A stretch of 64,000 nt of DNA, from positions 21,771 through 85,770 of the forward strand of contig JAEWBF010000086.1 of assembly GCA_023391285.1 (NCBI GenBank), read 5' to 3'. The notes beneath the pieces were generated by a model. That model saw only the letters and a program-made list of their open reading frames with translations. It made no database searches and had not been told where the DNA came from. The number at the start of each line of letters is the position of its first letter. Within the stretch, counting starts at the first letter, position 1. Below are positions 49,921 to 57,471 of this stretch, piece by piece. The DNA is from Verrucomicrobiota bacterium (GTDB lineage: Bacteria > Verrucomicrobiota > Verrucomicrobiia > Opitutales > Opitutaceae). The translations under genes were made by a program, and so were the position numbers.

Positions 49921-50226
49921 ATGCCCAAGACCTCCGCCATCGAGCGCAACGAAAAGCGCAAGCGTCTCGTCGCCAAGTTCAGCGCCAAGCGCGCCGAGCT
50001 GAAGGCCACCCTCCTGAATCCCGCCACCACCGACGAGGAGTTCTTCGCCGCTCAAAAGAAGCTGCAGAAGCTCCCGAAGAATTCGTCCCCGGTTCGCGTC
50101 CGCAACCGCTGCTCGATGAGCGGCCGCCCGCGCGCCTACAACCGCAAGTTCGGCGTCTCCCGTATCCAGTTCCGCGAGCTCGCGCTCGCCGGCAAGATCC
50201 CGGGCGTCACCAAATCCTCCTGGTAG
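49921..50226 (+). CDS. rpsN: 30S ribosomal protein S14 (zinc-free type)
   Basis: The product has 101 residues. This is the long form without CxxC motifs: SAIERNEKRKRLVAKFSAKR, KLPKNSSPVRVRNRCSMSGR and RKFGVSRIQFRELALAGKIP are seen. It therefore does not depend on zinc. No Shine-Dalgarno sequence (TTCAACGACCATG). Confidence 0.96.
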   Translation: MPKTSAIERNEKRKRLVAKFSAKRAELKATLLNPATTDEEFFAAQKKLQKLPKNSSPVRVRNRCSMSGRPRAYNRKFGVSRIQFRELALAGKIPGVTKSSW

Positions 50227-50285
50227 TTCCTTTGGCCCACGGGGGTCGGATATGACCCGCGCGGCCGCATTCAAACATCCATCCC

Positions 50286-50678
50286 ATGACCGACCCGATC
50301 AGTGATTTCCTGACGCGCCTTCGTAACGCATCGCGCGCCCAGCAGGCCGAGACCACTTCACCGCACTCCAAGCTGCGCGAAGCGATCGCCGCCATCCTCA
50401 AGGCCGAAGGCTACGTTGCCGACTACAAGACCGGCACCAGCGAAGCCGGCCACAAGACGCTTATCGTCGCGTTGAAATACGTCGACGGCGCTCCCGCCAT
50501 CACCGGCCTCACGCGTGTGTCCACGCCCGGCCGCCGTCTCTATTACGGCTACACCGAAATCCCGCGCGTCCTCAACGGACTCGGCATCAGCATCGTCTCG
50601 ACCTCCAAAGGCTTGATGAAGGACGCCGACTGCCGCCGTAACAAGGCGGGTGGCGAACTGATCTGCAACGTCTGGTAA
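50286..50678 (+). CDS. rpsH: 30S ribosomal protein S8
   Basis: The product has 130 residues. TDPISDFLTRLRNASRAQ, VSTPGRRLYYGYTEIPRVLN and GLGISIVSTSKGLMKDADCR are typical. It is a central-domain primary binder and, in E. coli, represses the spc operon by binding near rplE; that site was not looked for in detail here. Confidence 0.97.
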   Translation: MTDPISDFLTRLRNASRAQQAETTSPHSKLREAIAAILKAEGYVADYKTGTSEAGHKTLIVALKYVDGAPAITGLTRVSTPGRRLYYGYTEIPRVLNGLGISIVSTSKGLMKDADCRRNKAGGELICNVW

Positions 50679-50690
50679 CCTGCCACGAAC

Positions 50691-51227
50691 ATGAGCCGCA
50701 TCGGCAAACAACCCGTTTCCATCCCCGACAAAGTGAAGGTGTCCGTTAACAACGGCGTCGTTCTCGTCGAGGGCCCCAAGGGCAAGGTCCAGAAAACCTT
50801 CGCGCCCGTCGTTAAAGTCACCATCAGTGACAAGAAGGTCACCTTCGCACCCACCGAGGAGACTCGCTTCGCCAACGCGATGTATGGCACCGTGCGCTCC
50901 GTCGTCGCCGGCATGGTCAAGGGCGTCTCGGAGGGCTACACGAAAGAGCTCGAAATCCAAGGCGTCGGCTTCAAAGCCGCGCTCAAGGGCAAACAGCTCG
51001 ACCTCGCGCTCGGCTACTCGCACCCGATCCTGATGGACATCCCGGAGGGCATCAAAGTCACCGTCACCGACCAGACGAAGCTCAAGGTCGAAGGCGCGGA
51101 CAAGCAGCTCGTCGGCGCCGTCACCGCGGAAATCCGCAGCTACTACCCGCCGGAACCCTACAAGGGCAAGGGCGTGCGCATCGTTGGCGAGCGCGTCCGC
51201 CGCAAGGAAGGCAAGACCGTCGCCTAA
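50691..51227 (+). CDS. rplF: 50S ribosomal protein L6
   Basis: The product has 178 residues. MSRIGKQPVSIPDKVKVSVN, LEIQGVGFKAALKGKQLDLA, SHPILMDIPEGIKVTVTDQT and EPYKGKGVRIVGERVRRKEG are canonical. It lies near the sarcin-ricin loop. No Shine-Dalgarno sequence. Confidence 0.97.
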   Translation: MSRIGKQPVSIPDKVKVSVNNGVVLVEGPKGKVQKTFAPVVKVTISDKKVTFAPTEETRFANAMYGTVRSVVAGMVKGVSEGYTKELEIQGVGFKAALKGKQLDLALGYSHPILMDIPEGIKVTVTDQTKLKVEGADKQLVGAVTAEIRSYYPPEPYKGKGVRIVGERVRRKEGKTVA

Positions 51228-51256
51228 CGTTCAACCTCAGCAAAATCTTCGCTCCA

Positions 51257-51622
51257 ATGAGCAATACCATTCGCAAAGCCGATCTCCTGCAGAAACGTCG
51301 CTGGAGAATCCGCAAGAAAGTTCAAGGCACCGCCGCCCGCCCGCGTCTCGCTGTTCGTTTCACCACGAAGCACATCTACGCGCAGGCGATCGACGACGAC
51401 AAGGGCGCCACGCTCGTGTTTCTCGGCACGCTCGATGCCGAGCTGCGCAAGCAGAAGCTCGCCGCCAACCTCGCCGGCGCCAAGGCGCTTGGCACGGCCT
51501 TCGCCGAAAAAGCCAAGGCCGTCGGCATCAGCTCAGTCGTATTCGACCGCAGCGGCGCTCGCTATCATGGCAAAGTGAAACAATTCGCCGACGCCGCGCG
51601 CGAAGGTGGTCTCCAATTCTAA
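51257..51622 (+). CDS. rplR: 50S ribosomal protein L18
   Basis: The product has 121 residues. RRWRIRKKVQGTAARPRLAV, KHIYAQAIDDDKGATLVF and VFDRSGARYHGKVKQFADAA define it. It binds 5S rRNA with L5. No Shine-Dalgarno sequence is visible before the ATG. Confidence 0.96.
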   Translation: MSNTIRKADLLQKRRWRIRKKVQGTAARPRLAVRFTTKHIYAQAIDDDKGATLVFLGTLDAELRKQKLAANLAGAKALGTAFAEKAKAVGISSVVFDRSGARYHGKVKQFADAAREGGLQF

Positions 51623-51629
51623 AAACCGC

Positions 51630-52265
51630 ATGAGCACCGAACCCACTTCCGCGCCCGCTCCCGAAGCCGCCGCTCCCGAGACAACCGCTCCTTCCGCTCC
51701 GACGCGCCAGCCCCGCCAGTTCAACCGCGGCCCCAATCGCGGTGGCCCGAACCGTGGCGGGCCCGGCGGTCAACGCCGCGACAACCGCGATCGCCCCCAG
51801 GAGGGCGACGGCCCGCAGATGATCGAAAAGGTCGTCTTCATCAACCGCTGCGCCAAGGTCGTGAAGGGCGGTCGTCGCTTCAGCTTCGCCGCGCTCGCCG
51901 TTGTTGGCGACGGCAAGGGCAAGATTGGCATCGGCTACGGCAAAGCCAACGAAGTTCCCGACGCCATCAAGAAGGGCACCGCCAACGCCCACAAGCACAT
52001 GGTCAACGTGAAGCTCAAGGGCGACACGATTCCCCACGACGTGCTCGGCATCGCCGACGGCGGCAAGGTTCTCCTCAGACCCGCCACGACCGGCACCGGC
52101 CTCATCGCCGGCGGCGGTGTGCGTGCGGTCCTGGAAGCCGCCGGCGTCAAGAACGTGCTCACGAAGTCGATGGGTTCCAACAACCACATCGCCGTCGTGC
52201 ACGCCACGCTCAACGGCCTGCTGCAGCTCCGCCTCCGCGACGACATTTCGGCCCTCCGCAAATAA
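51630..52265 (+). CDS. rpsE: 30S ribosomal protein S5 with long N-terminal extension
   Basis: The product has 211 residues from ATG 51630. The first 55 or so are low-complexity: an A/P/E/T part, then an R/G/N/Q-rich part (RQFNRGPNRGGPNRGG). The S5 core begins at MIEKVVFINRCAKVVKGGR and includes GKANEVPDAIKKGTANAHK. It lies at the mRNA entry site and affects accuracy. The R/G-rich tail could contact RNA. The next gene is rplO, with no rpmD between. Confidence 0.95.
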   Translation: MSTEPTSAPAPEAAAPETTAPSAPTRQPRQFNRGPNRGGPNRGGPGGQRRDNRDRPQEGDGPQMIEKVVFINRCAKVVKGGRRFSFAALAVVGDGKGKIGIGYGKANEVPDAIKKGTANAHKHMVNVKLKGDTIPHDVLGIADGGKVLLRPATTGTGLIAGGGVRAVLEAAGVKNVLTKSMGSNNHIAVVHATLNGLLQLRLRDDISALRK

Positions 52266-52277
52266 TCGCCGCGACGG

Positions 52278-52307
52278 GGAAGGGCGTCTCGTCGAGACGT
52301 CCTTTCC
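52278..52307 (+). promoter_or_regulatory. Hairpin in the rpsE-rplO spacer
   Basis: GGAAGGGCGTCTC and GAGACGTCCTTTCC pair with one bulge around a GTC loop. It occupies the place where rpmD normally lies. It is followed by an ordinary sequence without a T-run. Confidence 0.5.
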
Positions 52308-52383
52308 GCATCCGAATTTTCACTACAAAATCCGAGTCCTCTCCGCACGAACGAAGCGGAGCAGGGCGCCATAGAGGAACCCA

Positions 52384-52830
52384 ATGAAACTCCACGAACT
52401 CAAGAACGTCCCCGGTGCCGTGCACCGCAAGAAGCGCGTTGGCTGCGGCGAAGGCGGCGGCCACGGCAAAACCTCCGGTCGCGGCGGCAAGGGCCAGACG
52501 GCCCGTTCCGGCGGCAGCATCCGTCCCGGCTTTGAAGGCGGCCAGATGCCCCTTTACCGCAAGCTCCCGCACCGCGGCTTCAATCAATACAACTTCCGCA
52601 CCGAGCTTCCGGTCGTGAACGTCGGCGATCTCGCGTCGCTCGACGCCAGCGTCAACGAAGTCACAGCTGAAGTCCTCGCCTCCAACGGTCTGATCCGCGC
52701 TGGCGAGAAGTCGGTCAAGATCCTCGGCAACGGCGAAATCGGCCGCGCGTTGAAGGTCACCGCCGCGAAGTTCTCCGAATCCGCCAAGGCCAAGATCGAG
52801 AAGGCTGGCGGCCAGGCGATTACGGCCTAA
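52384..52830 (+). CDS. rplO: 50S ribosomal protein L15
   Basis: The product has 148 residues. MKLHELKNVPGAVHRKKRVG, the glycine/arginine-rich CGEGGGHGKTSGRGGKGQTA and MPLYRKLPHRGFNQYNF are conserved. GAGGA lies 6 bases before the ATG. It is a late-assembling protein of the 50S core. Confidence 0.97.
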   Translation: MKLHELKNVPGAVHRKKRVGCGEGGGHGKTSGRGGKGQTARSGGSIRPGFEGGQMPLYRKLPHRGFNQYNFRTELPVVNVGDLASLDASVNEVTAEVLASNGLIRAGEKSVKILGNGEIGRALKVTAAKFSESAKAKIEKAGGQAITA

Positions 52831-52842
52831 CGGCCTGCTTTT

Positions 52843-52930
52843 GATTACGATTTATGATTTACGATTGGCGCGATACGTCGCCCAATTGCCGGCTCGGCAA
52901 ATCACAAATCGTAGATCGTAAATCGTAAAT
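52843..52930. repeat. Inverted pair of heptamer word arrays between rplO and secY
   Basis: The left array (52843-52870) has 7-base units such as GATTACG and ATTTACG. The right array (52900-52930) has the complementary words AATCGTA and GATCGTA. Together they could fold into a long imperfect stem around a GC-rich core. It fills almost the whole spacer and leaves no Shine-Dalgarno sequence for secY. Confidence 0.78.
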
Positions 52931-52943
52931 TTTCCTCTCTCCC

Positions 52944-54452
52944 GTGTTTTCCGCCTTCACCAATTCCCTGAAGATTCCGGAGCTGCGCTCGCGGATCTTC
53001 TACACGCTCGCGCTTCTGTTCGTTGCGCGCGTGGGCGCCAACATACCGCTGCCCGGCATCGACCCAGGTCCGTTGCAGCACTTCTTCGCCGATCAGACGG
53101 CGCAGGGCGAAGGCACGCTTGTCGGCCTGTATAACATGTTCACCGGCGGCGCGCTCACCAAGGGCGCGATCTGCGCGTTGGGCATCATGCCCTACATCAG
53201 CGCGTCCATCATCTTCCAGTTGATGACCGCGGTGGTGCCGGCGCTCAGTCGTTTGCAGCAGGAAGGGGACGTCGGCCGCCAGAAGCTGACGCAATACACC
53301 CGCTACGCGACGGTGTTAATCTGTTTGGTGCAAGGCACGCTGCTTATCTTGGCGCTGGAGAATCCGGGACGACTTTTCCCGGGCTATGACGTAAACACCT
53401 ACGGGAGTATAGTTATAGTCAGTAAAGTCAGCTTCTTGATAACCTCGGTGGTCTTCATGACTGCCGGCACGATGCTGCTGATGTGGCTCGGTGAGCAAAT
53501 CACGCAGCGCGGTATCGGCAACGGTGTCTCGCTCCTGATTACCGTCGGCATCTTGGCCGACATCCCCGGCGCCGCGGCGCAGACCTACCAACTCTTCTTC
53601 CGTCCGGTCGGCACCGGTCCGAACCTGGGTGTTCCGCAAGCGGTCATCATGCTCGCCCTCTTCATCGTCGTGGTGATGGGAATCATCATGGTCGTGCAAG
53701 GTCAGCGGAAGATTCCGGTCCAATACGCCAAGCGTGTCGTCGGCAACAAGGTCATGGGCGGCCAGAGCTCCTTCCTCCCGCTCAAGGTCAACTACTCGGG
53801 TGTTATGCCTGTCATCTTCGCGAGCGCGATCCTGCTGTTTCCGCAGCAGATCTTCTCCCAGCTGGGCGCCGCGTTTAACATCAAGTTCCTCGTCGAATTT
53901 TCCGAGAAGCTGGTGAGCGGCAACTGGCTCTACTATCTCATCTACACCTCGCTGATCCTCTTCTTCAGCTACTTTTGGGTGTCGGTGATGTTCAAACCGA
54001 TCCAGATCGCCGACGATCTGAAGAAATACGGCGGCTATGTCCCGGGCGTTCGCCCCGGCGAACCGACGGCTCAATTCCTCGATTTCATCATGACGCGCCT
54101 CACGCTGGCCGGCGCGATCTTCCTCACGGTGATCGCCGTGATGCCTGACGTGCTGCTGTTCGAGCTCAACGTCCCGCAACGCATCGCGATCTTCTTCGGT
54201 GGCACCGGCATGCTGATCACCGTAGGCGTGGTCCTCGACACGATGCGCCAGGTCGAAACCTTCCTGCTGCAGCGGCACTATGATGGCTTCTTGAAAAAGG
54301 GCCGCATCCGCGCTCGCAGTGCGACCCCGACCGGCATGAGTGGCGAGGCCGTCAGCTCCGAAGCGCTGCTGAAACTCGGCCTTCCCGTCACCGCGATTTT
54401 CCTGGTCGGTATCGCCGCCTGGGCGATCCAGAAGTTCGCACTGGCGTCGTGA
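52944..54452 (+). CDS. secY: Protein translocase subunit SecY
   Basis: The product has 502 residues, with GTG start. Ten helices of the translocon channel are visible; the plug region follows RVGANIPLPGIDP, and the cytoplasmic loop includes GQRKIPVQYAKR and YVPGVRPGEPTAQFLDFIMT. It is about 60 residues longer than E. coli SecY, mainly in periplasmic loops. Codons 153-166 (53400-53441) include three ATA and several AGT/TTG codons unlike the C-ending codons around them. Confidence 0.97.
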   Translation: MFSAFTNSLKIPELRSRIFYTLALLFVARVGANIPLPGIDPGPLQHFFADQTAQGEGTLVGLYNMFTGGALTKGAICALGIMPYISASIIFQLMTAVVPALSRLQQEGDVGRQKLTQYTRYATVLICLVQGTLLILALENPGRLFPGYDVNTYGSIVIVSKVSFLITSVVFMTAGTMLLMWLGEQITQRGIGNGVSLLITVGILADIPGAAAQTYQLFFRPVGTGPNLGVPQAVIMLALFIVVVMGIIMVVQGQRKIPVQYAKRVVGNKVMGGQSSFLPLKVNYSGVMPVIFASAILLFPQQIFSQLGAAFNIKFLVEFSEKLVSGNWLYYLIYTSLILFFSYFWVSVMFKPIQIADDLKKYGGYVPGVRPGEPTAQFLDFIMTRLTLAGAIFLTVIAVMPDVLLFELNVPQRIAIFFGGTGMLITVGVVLDTMRQVETFLLQRHYDGFLKKGRIRARSATPTGMSGEAVSSEALLKLGLPVTAIFLVGIAAWAIQKFALAS

Positions 54453-54490
54453 GCAGACGCCAGTCGTTTTAGTTCTTTACTCCGGTCGAG

Positions 54491-54919
54491 ATGGCCGCCA
54501 TCAACGACCCTTTCGCTCGGCTCGGCCTTCGCGCCAAAACCAAGCTCGTAGTCCTCGGTTCCCCTGTTTTTCCCCTCGAAAAGCTGATGGATCGAGCCCG
54601 TTCTTTGAATCTTGAGCACGTCTCTCCCGCCAAATTGATGCGGTCGGAGATTTCGCGCCGCTCGGCCTCGGCCGTGTCGGATGAAGCTGCCACTCTCGCT
54701 CCTATGCGAAAATGGTTCTTCACGCGCAAACCTGATGCGGGGTTCCTTCTGACGGAATTCCCGGCTACGCTGCTCCAAGCTAAAGTGTTCGACGAATGGC
54801 TCGACGCTCGCGACGAATCTCTCGACGGGATTGTTGCCGGCACCGGCTCCAGCGAGTCGATCGTTGAACATTATCGCACGCTCGGCCTCCTCATCGAGGC
54901 CGTCGACCTTGCCGCATGA
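54491..54919 (+). CDS. Adenylate-kinase-like pseudoenzyme in the adk position
   Basis: The product has 142 residues, against about 214 for Adk. KTKLVVLGSPVFPLEKLMDR occupies the place of the P-loop (GPPGSGKGTQ), but the glycines and Lys-Thr are gone. EHVSPAKLMRSEI follows the HISTGDLLR motif and GFLLTEFPATLLQAKVFDE the GFLLDGFPRTxxQAE motif, with Asp and Arg lost. The LID domain is absent. It cannot bind ATP in the usual way, yet the frame is intact and its stop overlaps the map start (ATGA). Role unknown; a true adk should be elsewhere. Confidence 0.75.
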   Translation: MAAINDPFARLGLRAKTKLVVLGSPVFPLEKLMDRARSLNLEHVSPAKLMRSEISRRSASAVSDEAATLAPMRKWFFTRKPDAGFLLTEFPATLLQAKVFDEWLDARDESLDGIVAGTGSSESIVEHYRTLGLLIEAVDLAA

Positions 54920-55695
54920 CGATCCCGATCAAATCGAAAGAAGGGATCGCCAGAATGCGCGAGGCGTGTGCCATTGCCGCGACGGTCCTTGAGAATCTCA
55001 AGCCGCTCGTGCGCCCCGGCATCACTACGCAAGACTTGGAAGAGGCCGGACGCGACTGGATCGCGCGCCTCGGAGCCCGCAGCGCCTGTTACGGCTACCA
55101 GCACGGTCAACGCCGTTATCCCGCCCACACCTGCATCTCGGTCAACGACGAAGTCGTTCACGGCATCCCGTCCTTCCGCCGCGTTCTGCGTGATGGTGAC
55201 ATCGTGTCGTTGGACATCGTTGTATGGTATAACGGATACGTGGGCGACAACGCCTACACCGTTCCCGTCGGCAACATCCAGCCCGGTCTCGAGCGCCTCC
55301 TTCGCGTCAGCCGCGAAGCCCTCGATCTCGGCATTCGCCAGGCCATTGTTGGAAATCGCATCGGCGACATCTCAAACGCCATCCAGCAGCACGTCGAAGC
55401 GAACGGTTTCAGTGTCGTGCGGGACATGGTTGGCCACGGTGTCGGCGCCTCGATGCACGAGCCGCCGGAAATCCCGAACTTCGGCCGCCGCGGCTCCGGC
55501 GACCGGATCAAACCCGGCATGACGCTCGCGATTGAACCGATGGTGAATCTCGGCGGACACAAAACCAAGATCCTCTCCGATGGCTGGACGTGCGTGACGG
55601 CGGACGGTTCTCCCTCGGCCCACTTCGAACACACGGTTCTCACGACGGAGAGTGGTCCCGAAATCCTCACCGTCGCCCGCGCTCAAGGTTCCTGA
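54916..55695 (+). CDS. map: Methionine aminopeptidase, type I
   Basis: The product has 259 residues. It removes initiator Met. Metal ligands are seen in SLDIVVWYNGYVGDNAYT (two Asp), GHGVGASMHEPPEIPNFG (His), TLAIEPMVN (Glu) and HFEHTVL (Glu). The second Asp lies in GDNAYT rather than the usual GDT. It is a type Ia length without an N-terminal zinc extension. The start overlaps the adk-like stop. Confidence 0.95.
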   Translation: MTIPIKSKEGIARMREACAIAATVLENLKPLVRPGITTQDLEEAGRDWIARLGARSACYGYQHGQRRYPAHTCISVNDEVVHGIPSFRRVLRDGDIVSLDIVVWYNGYVGDNAYTVPVGNIQPGLERLLRVSREALDLGIRQAIVGNRIGDISNAIQQHVEANGFSVVRDMVGHGVGASMHEPPEIPNFGRRGSGDRIKPGMTLAIEPMVNLGGHKTKILSDGWTCVTADGSPSAHFEHTVLTTESGPEILTVARAQGS

Positions 55696-55714
55696 TCCCT
55701 TTCCCTTTTCATCC

Positions 55715-55748
55715 CTCTCAACACTTAACTCTCAACTAAAAACTCAAC
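55715..55748. repeat. Heptamer word array (CTCTCAA type) abutting rpsM start
   Basis: Five units with an exact 7-base step, such as CTCTCAA, CACTTAA. The array ends on the base before the rpsM ATG, so the whole ribosome-binding region is repeat. Confidence 0.78.
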
Positions 55749-56126
55749 ATGCCTCGTCTCCTCGGCGTAGAAATCCCCGCGAAAAAGAAAGTCGCGTATT
55801 CCCTCCGTTACATCAACGGCATCGGCCCCTCGCGTGCCGATCTCCTCGTGAAAGAAGCGGGCCTCAATCCCGACATGCGCGCTCAGGATCTCACCGAGGA
55901 GCAGCTGAACAAGATCATCAACATCATCGGTGAGCACAAGTGGGTGCTCGAAGGTGACCTCCGCCGCGAGATCGCCGGCAATCTCAAGCGCCTCCAGGCG
56001 ATCAACTGCTACCGTGGCGTTCGCCACCGCCGCAGCCTCCCGGTGCGCGGTCAGCGCACCTCCACCAACGCCCGCACACGCAAGGGTCCGCGCCGCACCG
56101 TCGGCGTCACCAAAGCCAAAGAATAA
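55749..56126 (+). CDS. rpsM: 30S ribosomal protein S13
   Basis: The product has 125 residues. PRLLGVEIPAKKKVAYSLRY, INGIGPSRADLLVKEAGL and RGQRTSTNARTRKGPRRTV are canonical. infA and rpmJ, which usually precede it, are absent. Its upstream region is a heptamer array without a Shine-Dalgarno sequence. Confidence 0.97.
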   Translation: MPRLLGVEIPAKKKVAYSLRYINGIGPSRADLLVKEAGLNPDMRAQDLTEEQLNKIINIIGEHKWVLEGDLRREIAGNLKRLQAINCYRGVRHRRSLPVRGQRTSTNARTRKGPRRTVGVTKAKE

Positions 56127-56138
56127 TCCTTTACGAAC

Positions 56139-56759
56139 ATGGCCGAAGAAAAGTCCGCCCCGAAGAAAGAGAAGCCGATCAAGGCCGCCACCGTCGCCGT
56201 TGAAGGCGCTGCTGCGCCCGCCGAGAAGCCCGAGAAGAAAGCCAAGGCGCCGAAGGCCGCTGCTGCCGCCGTTGAAGGCGCTGCCGCTGCTCCCGCCGCT
56301 CCCGAGAAACCGGTCGAGCTCGTCGGTGGCGTCGCCAAGCAGCCGACCGCCGAAGATCTCCTCAAGGAAGAGCTCGGCGTCATCAAGGTCCGCAAAGCCA
56401 AAGGCTCGAAGAACGTCACGTCCGGCATCGCCAACGTGCTCGCGTCTTTCAACAACACGATCGTCTCCATCACCGACCAGCAAGGTCGCGTGATCGCGTG
56501 GTCCTCCGCCGGCAAGTGCAACTTCCGCGGCTCCCGCAAGTCCACCGCCTACGCCGCGCAGGTCGTCGCTCAGGACGCCGCCCGCAACGCCATGTCGCAC
56601 GGTTTGAAGGATATTGTCATCCGCGTGTCCGGTCCCGGTCTTGGCCGCGACTCCGCGGTTCGCGCGCTGCAGGCGATCGGTCTCGAGATCACCTCGATCA
56701 TCGACGTCACCCCGATCCCGCACAACGGCTGCCGTCCGCGCAAACGCCGCCGCGTCTAA
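56139..56759 (+). CDS. rpsK: 30S ribosomal protein S11 with long N-terminal extension
   Basis: The product has 206 residues against 129 in E. coli. Residues 1-80 are a Lys/Ala/Pro/Glu-rich extension, with VAVEGAAAPAEKPEKKAKAP partly repeated as AAVEGAAAAPAAPEKP. The S11 core begins near KGSKNVTSGIANVLASFNNT and ends PHNGCRPRKRRRV. The core sits on the platform near the mRNA exit, so the tail would lie near the Shine-Dalgarno helix site. Confidence 0.95.
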   Translation: MAEEKSAPKKEKPIKAATVAVEGAAAPAEKPEKKAKAPKAAAAAVEGAAAAPAAPEKPVELVGGVAKQPTAEDLLKEELGVIKVRKAKGSKNVTSGIANVLASFNNTIVSITDQQGRVIAWSSAGKCNFRGSRKSTAYAAQVVAQDAARNAMSHGLKDIVIRVSGPGLGRDSAVRALQAIGLEITSIIDVTPIPHNGCRPRKRRRV

Positions 56760-56765
56760 GCGGAC

Positions 56766-56793
56766 TTCAAATCTCAAATTTCAAATCTCAAAT
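56766..56793. repeat. Heptamer word array (TTCAAAT/CTCAAAT) before rpsD
   Basis: Four units alternate TTCAAAT and CTCAAAT with a perfect 7-base step. It lies 10 bases before the rpsD ATG. Confidence 0.8.
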
Positions 56794-56803
56794 TTAACAG
56801 AAC

Positions 56804-57415
56804 ATGGCTCGTTACACCGGTCCAACCACCCGCATCAGCCGTCGCTTCGGCCAGCAGCTTCTCGGCTCGGGCAAGGCCTTCGAACGCCGCTCGTATCCGC
56901 CGGGTCAGCACGGCCCCAAGCTCCGTCGCAAAGTTTCCGAATACGCCCTCGGCCTGAACGAAAAGCAGAAGCTCCGTTACATCTACGGCCTGCTCGAGCG
57001 CCAGTTCCGTCGCGTGTTCGAAATCGCGAAGAGCGAGCGCGGCGTCACCGGCGAGCGCTTCCTGCAGCTCCTCGAGACCCGTCTCGACTCCGTCGTTTAT
57101 CTGCTCGGTCTCGCCAAGAGCCGCGCGGCCGCCCGCCAGTTCGTCAATCACGGCCACATCCGCGTCAACGGCCACAAGGTCGACATCGCGTCCTACAACG
57201 TGAAGGCCGGCGACGAAATTGAAGTCAAAAATTCTCCCGCGTCGCGTCAGCTCGCCACGCGCAACCTCGAAGAGAACCGCATCCGCAACGTCCCCGGCTG
57301 GCTCACCCTGAACGCCGAAGCGTTCAAGGCGACCGTCAACCGCCTGCCGAACCGCGACGAAATGGAGCAGGGCATCAACGAGCAGCTGATCGTCGAGTTC
57401 TACTCGCGCTTCTAA
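56804..57415 (+). CDS. rpsD: 30S ribosomal protein S4
   Basis: The product has 203 residues. MARYTGPTTRISRRFGQQLL, YPPGQHGPKLRRKVSEYALG, and the S4 RNA-binding domain LDSVVYLLGLAKSRAAARQF with VNHGHIRVNGHKVDIASYNV are clear. No zinc cysteines. It nucleates 30S assembly. Confidence 0.97.
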   Translation: MARYTGPTTRISRRFGQQLLGSGKAFERRSYPPGQHGPKLRRKVSEYALGLNEKQKLRYIYGLLERQFRRVFEIAKSERGVTGERFLQLLETRLDSVVYLLGLAKSRAAARQFVNHGHIRVNGHKVDIASYNVKAGDEIEVKNSPASRQLATRNLEENRIRNVPGWLTLNAEAFKATVNRLPNRDEMEQGINEQLIVEFYSRF

Positions 57416-57471
57416 TCGGCGGCTCCTGTTACACGCCTCAATCACCTCTTAAAACGTCCGCACTCACCGCC

